In this document: one piece after another, positions 45,524 through 54,028 of the stretch
Layout: each line of letters begins with the position of its first letter
Position numbering within the stretch: the first letter of the stretch is position 1
Notes under the pieces: generated by a model
Told to the model about the DNA's origin: nothing
Database searches by the model: none
What the model saw: the letters and a program-made list of their open reading frames with translations, nothing else
Translations under genes and position numbers: made by a program
Source: Oleispira sp963851095
GTDB lineage: Bacteria; Pseudomonadota; Gammaproteobacteria; Pseudomonadales; Oceanobacteraceae
Assembly (NCBI GenBank): GCA_963851095.1
Contig: CAWKOX010000001.1
Span: forward strand, 45,900 to 109,899
Length of the DNA: 64,000 bases
Direction: 5' to 3'

Positions 45524-46942
45524 ATGAAGCTAAAACACCACGACATATCTGTATTAGAAGACCATGAACGAGTTTTTTTCATCAACTCGCTGTCAGGATT
45601 CAAAAGCGCGAATCTGGTCGGCACAACCGATACCTCGCAACACAGCAACTTAGCAATCGTATCGTCGGTAGTACATCTAGGCTCAAACCCGCCACTACTG
45701 GGTATGATGATGCGACCAAGCAGCGCGGTAAAAGGAACCTTAAAAAACATTCTCGAGACCGGCGTATATACACTCAATCATGTTAATAGCGATATTTACA
45801 AGCAAGCCCATCAAGCGTCTGCACGTTATGATGAAGAGGTATCAGAATTCGAAGAAGTAGGATTATCAGAACAATGGCAAGACGGATTTAACGCGCCTTT
45901 TGTACAAGAAAGCCACATTAAAATGGGCATGAAATTTCGCGAGCGCCACAGCTTAGATATAAATGGCACCGAATTTATTATCGGTGAAATTGTAAGTATT
46001 GAAATACCCGACGACGTTATTGCAGAAGATGGTTTTGTCTCATTAGAAAAAGCTGGAACGCTGGCCATAAGCAGCTTAGATACCTACCACTCGACCAATA
46101 CTATCGCGAGTCTAAGCTATGCCAAGCCCGATAAAAAAATCTCAACCATAAATCGAAAAATCTCTAACTTATCGATTATTAGTACTCGCAATACCCCTGT
46201 TGAAAAACCACAATCTATATTAGTACTAGCAGCCAGCGGAGGGATAGGACAAGCCTACTGCGAGAGTATCATGGCCGAATATCCCGATATCCAATTAATC
46301 AGAATGGCGCGAGATATTAATAAACTACTGCCCTTAAAAGGTAATATTGTCGATATAGAAATCGACCTTTGTGACGACGATAGTATTGAAAAAAGTATCG
46401 ACCTTGCGATGTCGGCTTTAGTCGACGTCAAAAAAATTGATTGGGTGTTTATTGCATCTGGCTGGTTGCATGACGAATTCACCAAGCCTGAAAAGACCTG
46501 CCGCAGTTTAGAGCGTGAACATCTATTACGATCTTACAACATCAACGCGGTAGGGCCTGCTCTATTTGTCAGCCACCTCCTGAACAAAGTAGAAAAGACA
46601 CACCCGATTAAAATAGGCATTTTATCAGCCAGAGTCGGAAGCATCAGCGATAACCGCTTAGGCGGATGGCACTCTTACCGCGCCAGTAAATCAGCCTTGC
46701 ATATGTTAATTAAAAACATTGCGATTGAAGGTAAAAATTCTCGCAAACCCATTACCATTGTTGGACTACAACCAGGCACTACCGACACCCCGCTATCGGC
46801 ACCTTTTCAAAGAGGCTTAACCGAAGCACAATTACAAACACCCGACTTCACCGCTAAGCACCTTATAAAAGTGATGAGTGTTTTAGAGCTGCAAGATTCA
46901 GGAAAATTGTTCGATCTAAAAGGGGTTCCGTTTGAGCCTTAA
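45524..46942 (+). CDS. Flavin reductase - short-chain dehydrogenase fusion
   Basis: A 472-residue continuous frame joining two enzymes. Residues about 1-205 are a DIM6/NTAB-like flavin reductase (SGFKSANLVGTTD, SVVHLGSNPPLLGMMMRP, VYTLNHV, HSLDINGTEFIIGEI). After a linker (about 206-228) comes a SDR domain: Rossmann AASGGIG 236-242, serine 368 (ILSAR), Y385 and K389 (YRASKSA) and LQPGTTDTPLS. Close relatives of the two parts are known as separate genes next to FeS photolyases; here they form one protein. Substrates unknown; flavin supply is a fair inference. A separate reading-frame break was not found. Confidence 0.8.
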   Translation: MKLKHHDISVLEDHERVFFINSLSGFKSANLVGTTDTSQHSNLAIVSSVVHLGSNPPLLGMMMRPSSAVKGTLKNILETGVYTLNHVNSDIYKQAHQASARYDEEVSEFEEVGLSEQWQDGFNAPFVQESHIKMGMKFRERHSLDINGTEFIIGEIVSIEIPDDVIAEDGFVSLEKAGTLAISSLDTYHSTNTIASLSYAKPDKKISTINRKISNLSIISTRNTPVEKPQSILVLAASGGIGQAYCESIMAEYPDIQLIRMARDINKLLPLKGNIVDIEIDLCDDDSIEKSIDLAMSALVDVKKIDWVFIASGWLHDEFTKPEKTCRSLEREHLLRSYNINAVGPALFVSHLLNKVEKTHPIKIGILSARVGSISDNRLGGWHSYRASKSALHMLIKNIAIEGKNSRKPITIVGLQPGTTDTPLSAPFQRGLTEAQLQTPDFTAKHLIKVMSVLELQDSGKLFDLKGVPFEP

Positions 46943-46997
46943 TCGCCAGTTTATTTGGGAGGAAAGCGTCACACTGAGTGAACGGAATTTTGTATCA

Positions 46998-47951
46998 TTA
47001 ATTCGAGATGCCAAGAAAGGTCTTAACCACCGCTACCGTTTGCAGCGGACCTTCCTCCTGCGGTACGTGACCCAGTTCAGGAAATACCACTAACTGGCTA
47101 CCCGCAATTTCCTTGTTGAAGCGCTTACCCTGTTCCAGAGGAATAAGGTAATCCTTACCTCCCCAAATGATCAGCGTTGGCATTTTTAATTCGGCCACTC
47201 GATCCGCAAGCGGACCAGGCTGTGTTTGGTTGAAACGCTGCACCAGAGCCTGTCGATTACCGACTCTCGTAGCCAAATCGTAATAACGATCTACCAACTC
47301 TGGCGTCACCTTTGTAGGATCACCATAGACATTTGCCACGCTATTTTCCACAATACTGCGAGGCAATACAGGGCCAAGCAACGAGCCTAGTACAGGCGTG
47401 CGGGCTATACGAAAGGCAAGAGGCACCGATGAGGATTTATAAGGATATCCGCTTGCATCCACCAAGATAAGACGGCTCACGCGCTCTGGATGCTCCAACG
47501 CAGTCGCCCAAGCAATATAACCGCCCAATGAATTACCCGCTATAGCAAAACTTTGCACACCTAATTGGTCAAGCACTGCGGTTACAAACGCCACATAATT
47601 TTCGATGCTGTAATCGTCATCAGGGTCTGGCCCTGTAAGACCAAAAGCAGGCATGTCGAAACGTATAATACGCTTTTGCCCTTTCAATGATTGCGTCCAC
47701 CCTTCCCAAGTATGCAAAGAGGAGGACGTACCGTGCAGTAAAACGAGAGGAGTCTGATCATCGCGCGGGCCTTCATCACGCAGATGAACTTGCATACCAG
47801 CAACAGTAATAAATTCTGACGGTGATGGTGCCCAACGAACCGAGAGCGATTCAACTGAACGATCAGGAGTCCAATAAACCATCACAGCAATACCCATGCT
47901 TGCAATCATTACAGTAAAAAGGAGAACGAGTATTTTCAAGAAGGCAGGCAT
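46998..47951 (-). CDS. Alpha/beta hydrolase B
   Basis: A 317-residue hydrolase with an N-terminal membrane helix (about 5-27). Oxyanion HGTSSSLHTW, nucleophile NSLGGY, acid in GGKDYLIP and histidine in LGHVPQEE complete a triad. GLTGPDPDDDYSIENYVAFV matches the equivalent block in the hydrolase at 36596, so the two are paralogs, but only the other has a lipobox. Membrane-anchored, with the catalytic domain probably in the periplasm. Substrate unknown. Confidence 0.9.
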   Translation of the reverse strand: MPAFLKILVLLFTVMIASMGIAVMVYWTPDRSVESLSVRWAPSPSEFITVAGMQVHLRDEGPRDDQTPLVLLHGTSSSLHTWEGWTQSLKGQKRIIRFDMPAFGLTGPDPDDDYSIENYVAFVTAVLDQLGVQSFAIAGNSLGGYIAWATALEHPERVSRLILVDASGYPYKSSSVPLAFRIARTPVLGSLLGPVLPRSIVENSVANVYGDPTKVTPELVDRYYDLATRVGNRQALVQRFNQTQPGPLADRVAELKMPTLIIWGGKDYLIPLEQGKRFNKEIAGSQLVVFPELGHVPQEEGPLQTVAVVKTFLGISN

Positions 47952-48745
47952 TATCGGAACCTTTGTTTATTAAAAATAAATGAAACTGTAATGAAAGCTA
48001 TTACATAATGCAATTGCACCGACACTATTTTAAGCCGATTACTAAAGCTTGGAGCTATAGTTAAATCTGGCATACAGAATATAAAGCAGCATGAAGTTTG
48101 CTCTTTAGAAGAATTACAAAAAGTGGCCGTTCATAGCATTAGATTTAAGAACGCTCAAACACATATTTTTCTACTCTAAAAAAATCCGTAAAGCGACTTA
48201 TACTCCTACGGATTCAGGCTATTTTTAATAGCCTGACCTCCTAACGTGACGTTACCCCTAATGCCTAATCGGGATAGGGAGGTGCTTCACACGTCCCTAC
48301 TCCCACACCTCCTGGCATACTGGGTCACATGCCAGGCGGTTTAAATATCAATTCACTGCCTTGCTGCCAATCCTGACAGCCCCAAGCCTCTAAAGTATCT
48401 ATTTGGAAGCACTTTGTACAGTGCAGGACTATGACTCAATCACCAAGCCCAGTGCGCTGACTTTACGGCATTCAAAACTAATCAGACACCAACTAACCAC
48501 AACTATATATGCCCTAGTTGTTACTAGTTATTTTTCTCAATACTCAGTACCATTCAGATATCGGTTTATTAGGTGTGAATATTGACATTAAGCTCTGGGC
48601 CCCAATACGATTGTTAATAGTAACTTTATCGTTGGTAAAGGACCTGTAACCTATTGAACTGAGCATTTCTAATCGAGTGCCTGATGATTTTTAAAATAAT
48701 AAAGTCAAAACCCCTGATTTGTCGAAGTAAATACTATAGGTGTAA
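47952..48745. other. Gene-poor interval with strong secondary structure
   Basis: No gene is supported in this 794-base interval. Its middle (48183-48336) is a ladder of perfect stem-loops, listed separately, and at 48513-48530 it carries CCTAGTTGTTACTAGTTA, a fragment of the REP-like repeat found at the ends of the transposase copies further on. A 60-codon frame at 48403-48585 has no ribosome site and looks random. Confidence 0.5.
48183..48336. ncRNA. Candidate structured RNA or palindromic element
   Basis: Four perfect stems follow each other: ATCCGTA/TACGGAT (48183-48212), CAGGCTATT/AATAGCCTG (48215-48235), GGAGGTG (48278-48284) with CACCTCC (48306-48312), and CCTGGCAT/ATGCCAGG (48311-48336). 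ACCTCC at 48236-48241 can compete with CACCTCC for GGAGGT, giving alternative folds. Orientation and function are unknown. Confidence 0.4.
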
Positions 48746-49423
48746 GTGAATAACATGAAAAACGATATTCAACTGTGGGTATTTAATAGCCTTATCGGCA
48801 ATCAAAAAGGTTTCAGACTCATTGTAAATCAATTTGGCTGGGTAAAAGGTGTCGCCATTGTATTTAAAATGCAGTTGCATATGCTTTTCAATAATCCATT
48901 TACTATAATGAATGCAAATCGTGACGACATTAGCTGGAAAGAACGCCTATCTCAAAAGCAAATACTTCCCGCATTCATCCTCTATGACACACTTATCTCA
49001 AAAGGGTACAGCATTGATGAATCTGTTTTGGCAGTTGAAAAGGTTGTAACTGGCGTCGCTAACGAGTTTTTGAAATTCACGGTACCTGCCATTAAACAGA
49101 AAAATATACAACGAAAGGGATTAGCGGATCGAAAGCGGATGTTTACAAAAATAGTCGAACGGTTTCCAAATACTTTTGGAGTATTAAACGTTGACGAAAA
49201 TGAAGTGTATCACTTTACCGTAGACGCTTGCTTATTCGCAGCCTACTGCAAACAGCTTGGCTATGAAAACCTTGGGCCGATATTCTGCAAAGCCGATAAA
49301 ATGTATTTCGACAAGCATCAACCTAATGTCGAATTCAAACGGGTTGATACATTAGCCATAAATGGCAAGCCCTGTGATTTCTCTTTTAATCTTGTGGAGA
49401 CTAATATTATTGCAAAGGGATAA
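48746..49423 (+). CDS. ATC-hydrolase-like family protein
   Basis: A 225-residue protein. The C-terminal half has the pattern of the L-2-amino-thiazoline-4-carboxylate hydrolase family: VYHFTVDACLFAAYCKQLG, LGPIFCKADKMYFD and FKRVDTLAINGKPCDFSFN, with three conserved cysteines. The start codon is not certain: the frame begins at GTGAATAACATGAAAAAC; ATG at 48755 is possible. It stands alone at the edge of the mobile region. Its substrate is unknown and the name is by family only. Confidence 0.6.
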   Translation: MNNMKNDIQLWVFNSLIGNQKGFRLIVNQFGWVKGVAIVFKMQLHMLFNNPFTIMNANRDDISWKERLSQKQILPAFILYDTLISKGYSIDESVLAVEKVVTGVANEFLKFTVPAIKQKNIQRKGLADRKRMFTKIVERFPNTFGVLNVDENEVYHFTVDACLFAAYCKQLGYENLGPIFCKADKMYFDKHQPNVEFKRVDTLAINGKPCDFSFNLVETNIIAKG

Positions 49424-49628
49424 CTGAAAATTCCGTGCTATTTTATTCCACATAATTATAGCCAGCTTAATAAAAGAACCCCAAAAATATCAATGCCTTA
49501 TCAGAAGAATATAAACCCGATGTCAATCACTGCACGCAGTTCGCATTGCTCTTATTTAAATTCAGCATGAAGAGTCAACTGATCTAAGCATAAGACACAG
49601 GAATTTCTCAGGGGACATCTAATAATTG

Positions 49629-49740
49629 ATTTACAGATTGCCAGCCCTGAAGATCATGGGTAATCATATTCTCGCAAGTCATACGCAAGCTACTCTCCCC
49701 CACAAGTGTGCGGAACACTCTCAGAAATTAGACATCATTT
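49629..49740 (-). pseudogene. Relic of the HUH/Y1 transposase C-terminus
   Basis: On the minus strand the reading gives MMSNF-stop-EC, then after a frameshift GESSLRMTCEN, matching EMTSNFEGC and GESSLRMACEN of the two intact transposases at 57112 and 59628. A stop and a frameshift show it is dead. No hairpin end remains beside it. Confidence 0.8.
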
Positions 49741-49774
49741 TTCAATTTTCAAAAAATTAGTAGCAGTAATAATA

Positions 49775-49845
49775 CGAACTTTTAATGTCATTGATGACTT
49801 TAACCGTGAATGCTTATATTGAGCAGTTTAACGGCCAGTAAGACG
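49775..49845 (+). pseudogene. Relic of an IS3-family transposase OrfB
   Basis: The plus strand reads RTFNVIDDFNREC, the hallmark of the IS3 OrfB catalytic core, then jumps (frameshift and deletion) to YIEQFNG, which belongs near the OrfB C-terminus. Only about 70 bases are left. Confidence 0.75.
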
Positions 49846-49917
49846 AGAGTGATTAGAGTTAAATTTATTTTAGGATATACTCAATTTATTCTTCTATTTG
49901 TTCTCTCTACATTGAAA

Positions 49918-49947
49918 GACAGCATGGCCAATTAAACCTTGCTGTCA
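49918..49947 (-). terminator. Possible terminator of the propeller lipoprotein gene
   Basis: GACAGCA and TGCTGTC form a seven-bp stem about 20 bases after the stop codon at 49966; on the minus strand only TTTC follows, so the signal is weak. Confidence 0.4.
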
Positions 49948-49965
49948 TTCTGAGACTTAACTTAA

Positions 49966-51402
49966 TTAGAATATTTCATAGATTGATTTTCCAACGGCAG
50001 TAAAGGTGCGCCCTTCACTATTCTGTATTATCCGCTCTACTACTAATACATCTTTGCAAGCAGGACTATCTGGCGACCACTGACAGCTACTTGTTTCAAT
50101 GGTTTGCATCATTGAATTAACATTATTCGTTATAACCCATTTGTTCGTATCCTGCAGTTTAGCAATACCGTAATCATGGGAACCCACAATAACGCTATCG
50201 GTATAAGCCACTGATACTAAATTATGGTCAATAATATCTGAATTACGCGGGGTATATATTTCGGCTGTTTCAGCCTCGATATTATACTTAACAAGGCCCG
50301 ATACATTATTAGCAAAATAGTAATCGTTGTTCTCGCCTTCTGCGATTGCAAGATAGCCTCCTGCGGGGATCGCTGAGGTTTCAGAGGTCAACGGATGCCA
50401 ATTCGTTCCATTAAAGAAGGTAATACCTTCGTTGATCATAGAGCCTGCCCAAACATAACCTTTACTATCTTGGTAAAGTGTTTTTATATCGGTATTTTCA
50501 TCTAAACCATGATCGATAATTTTCACTAACTGGTCTTGATTACTTTCATCTTTTTTGAGTAAAAACAATCCATTATCGGTACCAATATAAAGCCCATTAT
50601 CAGTATTAACTAAACTGAAAACCGAGGTGCAAGGAAGTGTTTCTGTTACTGTTTTACAAGCAAACAAACCATCAAGACTACGCGCTGTTTTAGTTTCTTT
50701 ATTATATTCTACTAACAATTGCCCCCCCATCCACTCACTAAATCGTCCGCCAATGTAGATGAATTTTTCTGTATTCGCCATATCATAAATAGGAGCTGGC
50801 AAAGTTTCAGCTATGTCAGCAGTTAATTCATTTAGATCGGTATCTACATTGGCCGTATTAATGTCAAGACTAAAAAGCTTAATCGGATCCATCATATCGC
50901 CCGTTGCGATTAACAGCTCATTCCCTAAAATACTGATGTCAGAAATTTTTTCTTCAAAATGTTTTATTTCTTTTAATTGCTTCGTGAAACTTCCCTTAAA
51001 TGTTTCTTTGTATTCGCTGTTAATAAGAGTAAAAGTCGCTTCATAGGTATATGCACCATATTCTAGAGCAGAATCATCATAGGTAGATCCAATGTTGATC
51101 GTATGCTCTGAACTTAAACTTGTATCCGTTCGTGTGCTTATGATCTCATTTTTTGCATTATAGATATTAAGATCGAGAGAAGCAGCACGGGTAAGATAAA
51201 AGTGCATCTGGTCATTTACAGAACTCGTGCTCTTTGTCATCACAAACTCTGGTTCTTTGACCAATTGCAACTGTGCTCCTCGATAGTTTTGAGCATATTC
51301 ATCAACAGTGGCTGTCGTTTTCTGGCTGTTTTTTGGATTGTTATTACACGCAGTCAATAAACTGCTAGCTAACATTGCTACAAGTAAGTACTTCTTATTC
51401 AT
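49966..51402 (-). CDS. Beta-propeller lipoprotein, putative
   Basis: A 478-residue protein with lipobox LLTAC (cysteine near residue 19). The first 130 residues are a beta-sandwich-like region; the rest shows repeated propeller-type blades (NGLYIGTDNGLFLLKKD, KGYVWAGSMINEGITFFNG, DYYFANNVSGLVKYN), like the two-component-regulator propeller repeats. A CQWSPDSPAC pair may be a disulfide. It would sit on the outer membrane as a sensor or binding protein. A strong Fur-like box lies about 40 bases before its start, so iron control is likely. Confidence 0.7.
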   Translation of the reverse strand: MNKKYLLVAMLASSLLTACNNNPKNSQKTTATVDEYAQNYRGAQLQLVKEPEFVMTKSTSSVNDQMHFYLTRAASLDLNIYNAKNEIISTRTDTSLSSEHTINIGSTYDDSALEYGAYTYEATFTLINSEYKETFKGSFTKQLKEIKHFEEKISDISILGNELLIATGDMMDPIKLFSLDINTANVDTDLNELTADIAETLPAPIYDMANTEKFIYIGGRFSEWMGGQLLVEYNKETKTARSLDGLFACKTVTETLPCTSVFSLVNTDNGLYIGTDNGLFLLKKDESNQDQLVKIIDHGLDENTDIKTLYQDSKGYVWAGSMINEGITFFNGTNWHPLTSETSAIPAGGYLAIAEGENNDYYFANNVSGLVKYNIEAETAEIYTPRNSDIIDHNLVSVAYTDSVIVGSHDYGIAKLQDTNKWVITNNVNSMMQTIETSSCQWSPDSPACKDVLVVERIIQNSEGRTFTAVGKSIYEIF

Positions 51403-51438
51403 CTTATTCCCAGTAATTTAATATCTATTTTATCACTA

Positions 51439-51457
51439 GCTAATGATAATGATTAGC
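51439..51457. promoter_or_regulatory. Likely Fur box before the propeller lipoprotein gene
   Basis: GCTAATGATAATGATTAGC matches 15 of 19 bases of the Fur consensus, has symmetric GCTAAT/ATTAGC arms and the TAATGATAAT core. It lies 37-55 bases before the gene start at 51402 on the minus strand, where a promoter is expected. Confidence 0.6.
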
Positions 51458-51463
51458 ATTACT

Positions 51464-51612
51464 AAGTCAAGCACGACGATGCTCGTAATTCTGGCCTGTA
51501 AGCGTATCAATGCCACAAAGAAAAGCTCTTCGCACACAACGTGCAACACAGTGTTAGTAATGCGTGGCTTCGTCGGCGATGAAGGTTTTACATGGTTTAG
51601 GCATTATGATCA
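51464..51612 (-). pseudogene. Relic of the HUH/Y1 transposase N-terminus (copy with right end)
   Basis: The stretch reads almost base for base like the first 50 codons of the intact copies (for example the plus-strand string GCACGACGATGCTCG and GCACACAACGTGCAACACAG) but contains small indels. Its right-end hairpins are kept at 51606-51689. The rest of the transposase is missing. Confidence 0.85.
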
Positions 51613-51689
51613 TCCGCTAAATTAAAAGGCTTAATTTAACGGTGGATCATGAGTTTTGGTTTTCAACTAGGACGGGGTCCTAGTTGTTG
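51606..51689. repeat. REP-like right end, copy 1
   Basis: ATGATC (51606-51611) and GATCAT (51645-51650) enclose the hairpin TAAATTAA-AAGGC-TTAATTTA (51618-51638); then CAACTAGGA-CGGGG-TCCTAGTTG (51664-51686) follows. Same layout in the other copies. Confidence 0.9.
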
Positions 51690-51780
51690 CTCTGCTTCCC
51701 CTCCATACAGAAGTACACTTGCGCAATTATGCAAGTGTATATATTATCCCTAAGTCCTAAATACTTAATGAGATAAAATA

Positions 51781-52749
51781 GTGAATACTGAAAAAATGAT
51801 GATTGCATTGAATGAGTTCATTCATGTAGGCGGAGCGTTAGTCATTATCATTGCGGTGGTGTCGATTTTCACCGGGTTAATGCGTGAATTCATTCCGCAA
51901 GATAAGCTTCAAGCAAAACTAACCAAGCACGAAAAATGGGGATCATTGCTCGGCGCAGCTTTTGGCATGCTCACGCCTTTTTGCAGTGCAGCTGTCGTGC
52001 CCGTGACAATGGGAATGGCATCAATGGGGGCCTCGCTTGGAACGGTATTAAGTTTCTTAATATCCGCACCGCTATGTAACTTCATCGTATTGGCCATGAT
52101 CTTTTCTGCGTTTGGTTTGAAAGCGACGCTCACATACCTTGTTATCACCTTCACCGCTGCTGTGCTGGGTGGCTGGTTAATCTCAAAATCACCTTGGAGA
52201 AATGAAATAAAACGCGGAGAAGAACTAGAAGGTGCGACCGCTCCAAGTTGCAGCAGTTCAGCTCAACCTCAATCTTCTTGCGGTGCAATCGCGTTAAACT
52301 GCGATGGCAGCGTGGTCGTCGAACTAGAAGCAGAGCAATCATCAAAATTTAATAAAGCGCTGGTTTTTGCTTGGGCCCTGTTTAAAAGAATTATTCCTTA
52401 CGTGCTCATCGGCGCATTGATTAGCGGGATATCGGCGGCGTATTTATCCGCTGAGCTGGTCGAAAAGTATGTTGGGGGCGACGACATTCTATCAATCGTT
52501 ATTGCTGCGGTTATTGGCATCCCACTTTACTTGCGCATTGAAATGGCCATTCCATTATTGAATGTGCTTATCGTAAAAGGTATGGGAATGGGACCAGCGA
52601 TGGCGTTGATTATTGGTGGAACAGGGGCAAGCCTACCTGAGATTGCCTTGGTTTCAGCTGTACTGAAACGTAAAGCCGTGATCGCATTCGTATTAATTAT
52701 TCTAACGACGGCGATTACTGGCGGAGCTATTTTTCAATATCTTATGTAG
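51781..52749 (+). CDS. Permease of the PF03773 (ArsP-like) family
   Basis: A 322-residue membrane protein with about eight helices. The signatures TPFCSAAVVPVTMGMASMG and SAPLCNFIVLAMIFSAFGL, and in the second half GIPLYLRIEMAIPLLN and GGTGASLPEIAL, define the permease (DUF318) family, which includes the organoarsenical exporter ArsP. A central loop is rich in cysteine and serine (PSCSSSAQPQSSCGAIALNC) and may bind metal(loid). Start GTG at 51781; ATGs at 51796 and 51799 are alternatives. Followed by an ArsR-type regulator. Confidence 0.8.
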   Translation: MNTEKMMIALNEFIHVGGALVIIIAVVSIFTGLMREFIPQDKLQAKLTKHEKWGSLLGAAFGMLTPFCSAAVVPVTMGMASMGASLGTVLSFLISAPLCNFIVLAMIFSAFGLKATLTYLVITFTAAVLGGWLISKSPWRNEIKRGEELEGATAPSCSSSAQPQSSCGAIALNCDGSVVVELEAEQSSKFNKALVFAWALFKRIIPYVLIGALISGISAAYLSAELVEKYVGGDDILSIVIAAVIGIPLYLRIEMAIPLLNVLIVKGMGMGPAMALIIGGTGASLPEIALVSAVLKRKAVIAFVLIILTTAITGGAIFQYLM

Positions 52750-52878
52750 ATAGCAAAAAATCGGTAACCGGAAAGCGTCATTCATCTGAATGGCGCAAAT
52801 TGAGAGCTCTGTAGTCTTTCTGTAACGTGCAGGTATAATGCCCATAGAATATTTTATAAAAAAGTAAAAAGGCCAAGA

Positions 52879-53271
52879 ATGAACGAAAAATACATTGATG
52901 CACTCAAGGCCTTATCGGAGCCCAATCGTCTGCGCTTATTCTGGCTTTTACTTCATGTTGATCAACGCATTAACGTTGCTGAAGCCATGGACGTCACTGG
53001 CGATACGCAATATAACGTTTCGCGTAATTTAAAAATGTTATACAAGGCTGGGTTATTAACCCCTGAAAAAAAAGGTAAGTGGGTTTACTACACACTGACC
53101 AAGCAAACAGCGCCACACTGTAAAGGCCTTGTCGACTCGGTACGCTATTTACCCGAAGAAGATTTTACCGAGGTATGCGAACGCTGTGTAATACGTTTAT
53201 CCTTAAGAGTGAATGGTGAGTGTGTGTTGGGCGCTAATAGCGAAGAATGGATCGCCGCTACGAGCAAGTAG
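52879..53271 (+). CDS. ArsR-family transcriptional regulator
   Basis: A 130-residue winged-helix protein (ALSEPNRLRLFWLLLHVDQR, QYNVSRNLKMLYKAGLLTPE, GKWVYYTLT). The cysteines VCERCV near residue 102 and GEC at about 118 are possible metalloid or thiol sensors, although the classic ELCVCDL motif is missing. It lies 129 bases after the permease gene in the same direction and probably controls it, making a small resistance or transport module of the ArsP-ArsR kind. Confidence 0.85.
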   Translation: MNEKYIDALKALSEPNRLRLFWLLLHVDQRINVAEAMDVTGDTQYNVSRNLKMLYKAGLLTPEKKGKWVYYTLTKQTAPHCKGLVDSVRYLPEEDFTEVCERCVIRLSLRVNGECVLGANSEEWIAATSK

Positions 53272-53312
53272 CCGCTACAACTCAGTAATTAAATTTTCAG
53301 CACTTGCGACCT

Positions 53313-53434
53313 TGGCAAAGACCTTTGGCAATTCCAACAGCGATATTCAAGCCAAGCACGGCGAAGAAAAGCTCTTCGCACACAACGGTAGTAAGGCGTA
53401 GATTCGACGGCAATGAGGGTTTTACGAGGTTTAG
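53313..53434 (-). pseudogene. Relic of the HUH/Y1 transposase N-terminus with internal deletion
   Basis: This copy keeps GCAAAGACCTTTGGCAATTCCAAC and the last segment before the start codon, but an internal part is deleted (jump after AAGCCAAGCACG). It continues into a right end at 53440-53525. It begins 41 bases after the ArsR stop codon. Confidence 0.85.
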
Positions 53435-53439
53435 GCATC

Positions 53440-53525
53440 ATGATCACCGAACTAAATTAAAAGGCTTAATTTAACTGTAGATCATGAGTTTTTATCGCCA
53501 ACTAGGATGAGTGTCCTAGTTGTTC
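53440..53525. repeat. REP-like right end, copy 2
   Basis: ATGATC (53440-53445) and GATCAT (53480-53485) enclose TAAATTAA/TTAATTTA (53453-53473); CAACTAGGA-TGAGTG-TCCTAGTTG is at 53499-53522. Confidence 0.9.
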
Positions 53526-53630
53526 GGACTTTCACCCGACGAGTTAAATGCCATGCCTGGCACACACGCCTGCCAGCAGGTGCGCAGAATGCGTCCCTCT
53601 GGCTTTGTTAATTGGTAGGCAAGACATATA

Positions 53631-53759
53631 ATGCTTACAACTCATTCTATGCAGTCCTATTAGACTGTTAATTGCCCATAGTTCGCTAACTTCTCGATAT
53701 TATGAACCATACAATACAGTTGCCATTGTGCTTCAACTTTCTTTTTCCCACGCAGCTGA
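53631..53759 (-). pseudogene. IS1182-type transposase C-terminus, direct repeat copy 1
   Basis: The minus strand reads RGKKKVEAQWQLYCMVHN and then IEKLANYGQLTV-stop, the typical last residues of IS1182-family transposases. A 129-base match to 56252-56380 starts with ATGCTTACAACTCATTCTAT in both. Here the match ends at GCTGA (53759), where group II intron sequence begins. Confidence 0.75.
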
Positions 53760-53855
53760 GATAGCGCCGATATAGGTAACTATATCGGTGATTAAGCAGA
53801 AGTCAGCAGACGGCATAGTAGCCAAATGCCTAGCGTAATGGCTGGGACACGGTGG

Positions 53856-53895
53856 CTGATATATTGCTCCTGCAATATCGGCATTCACACCATCC
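53856..53895. repeat. REP-like hairpin, copy A
   Basis: An imperfect stem CTGATATATTG / CAATATCGG surrounds the loop CTCCTG, followed by the tail CATTCACACCATCC. The same loop and tail but a different stem occur at 54523-54566. Confidence 0.65.
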
Positions 53896-54028
53896 ATGGC
53901 GATCAAGGTCTGAACATTTAGAATAAAGGAGGAGCCTTGTCAGATTTGAACACACGAATACCGTCCGGTAATGACGTGACTCAGCATTTTAGCTTGCAGC
54001 CATCCTTCGCCTAAAAGCGCCTACTGTT

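Noticed and set aside
45349..45777. 142-codon minus-strand frame
   Set aside because: Overlaps the start of the flavin reductase-SDR fusion in antisense and has no domain signal.
48403..48585. 60-codon frame in the gene-poor interval
   Set aside because: No ribosome site, no recognisable sequence, and composition like random AT-rich DNA next to a structured repeat.
51443..51625. 60-codon plus-strand frame in the relic
   Set aside because: Antisense of the transposase relic; the first part is the Fur-box sequence.
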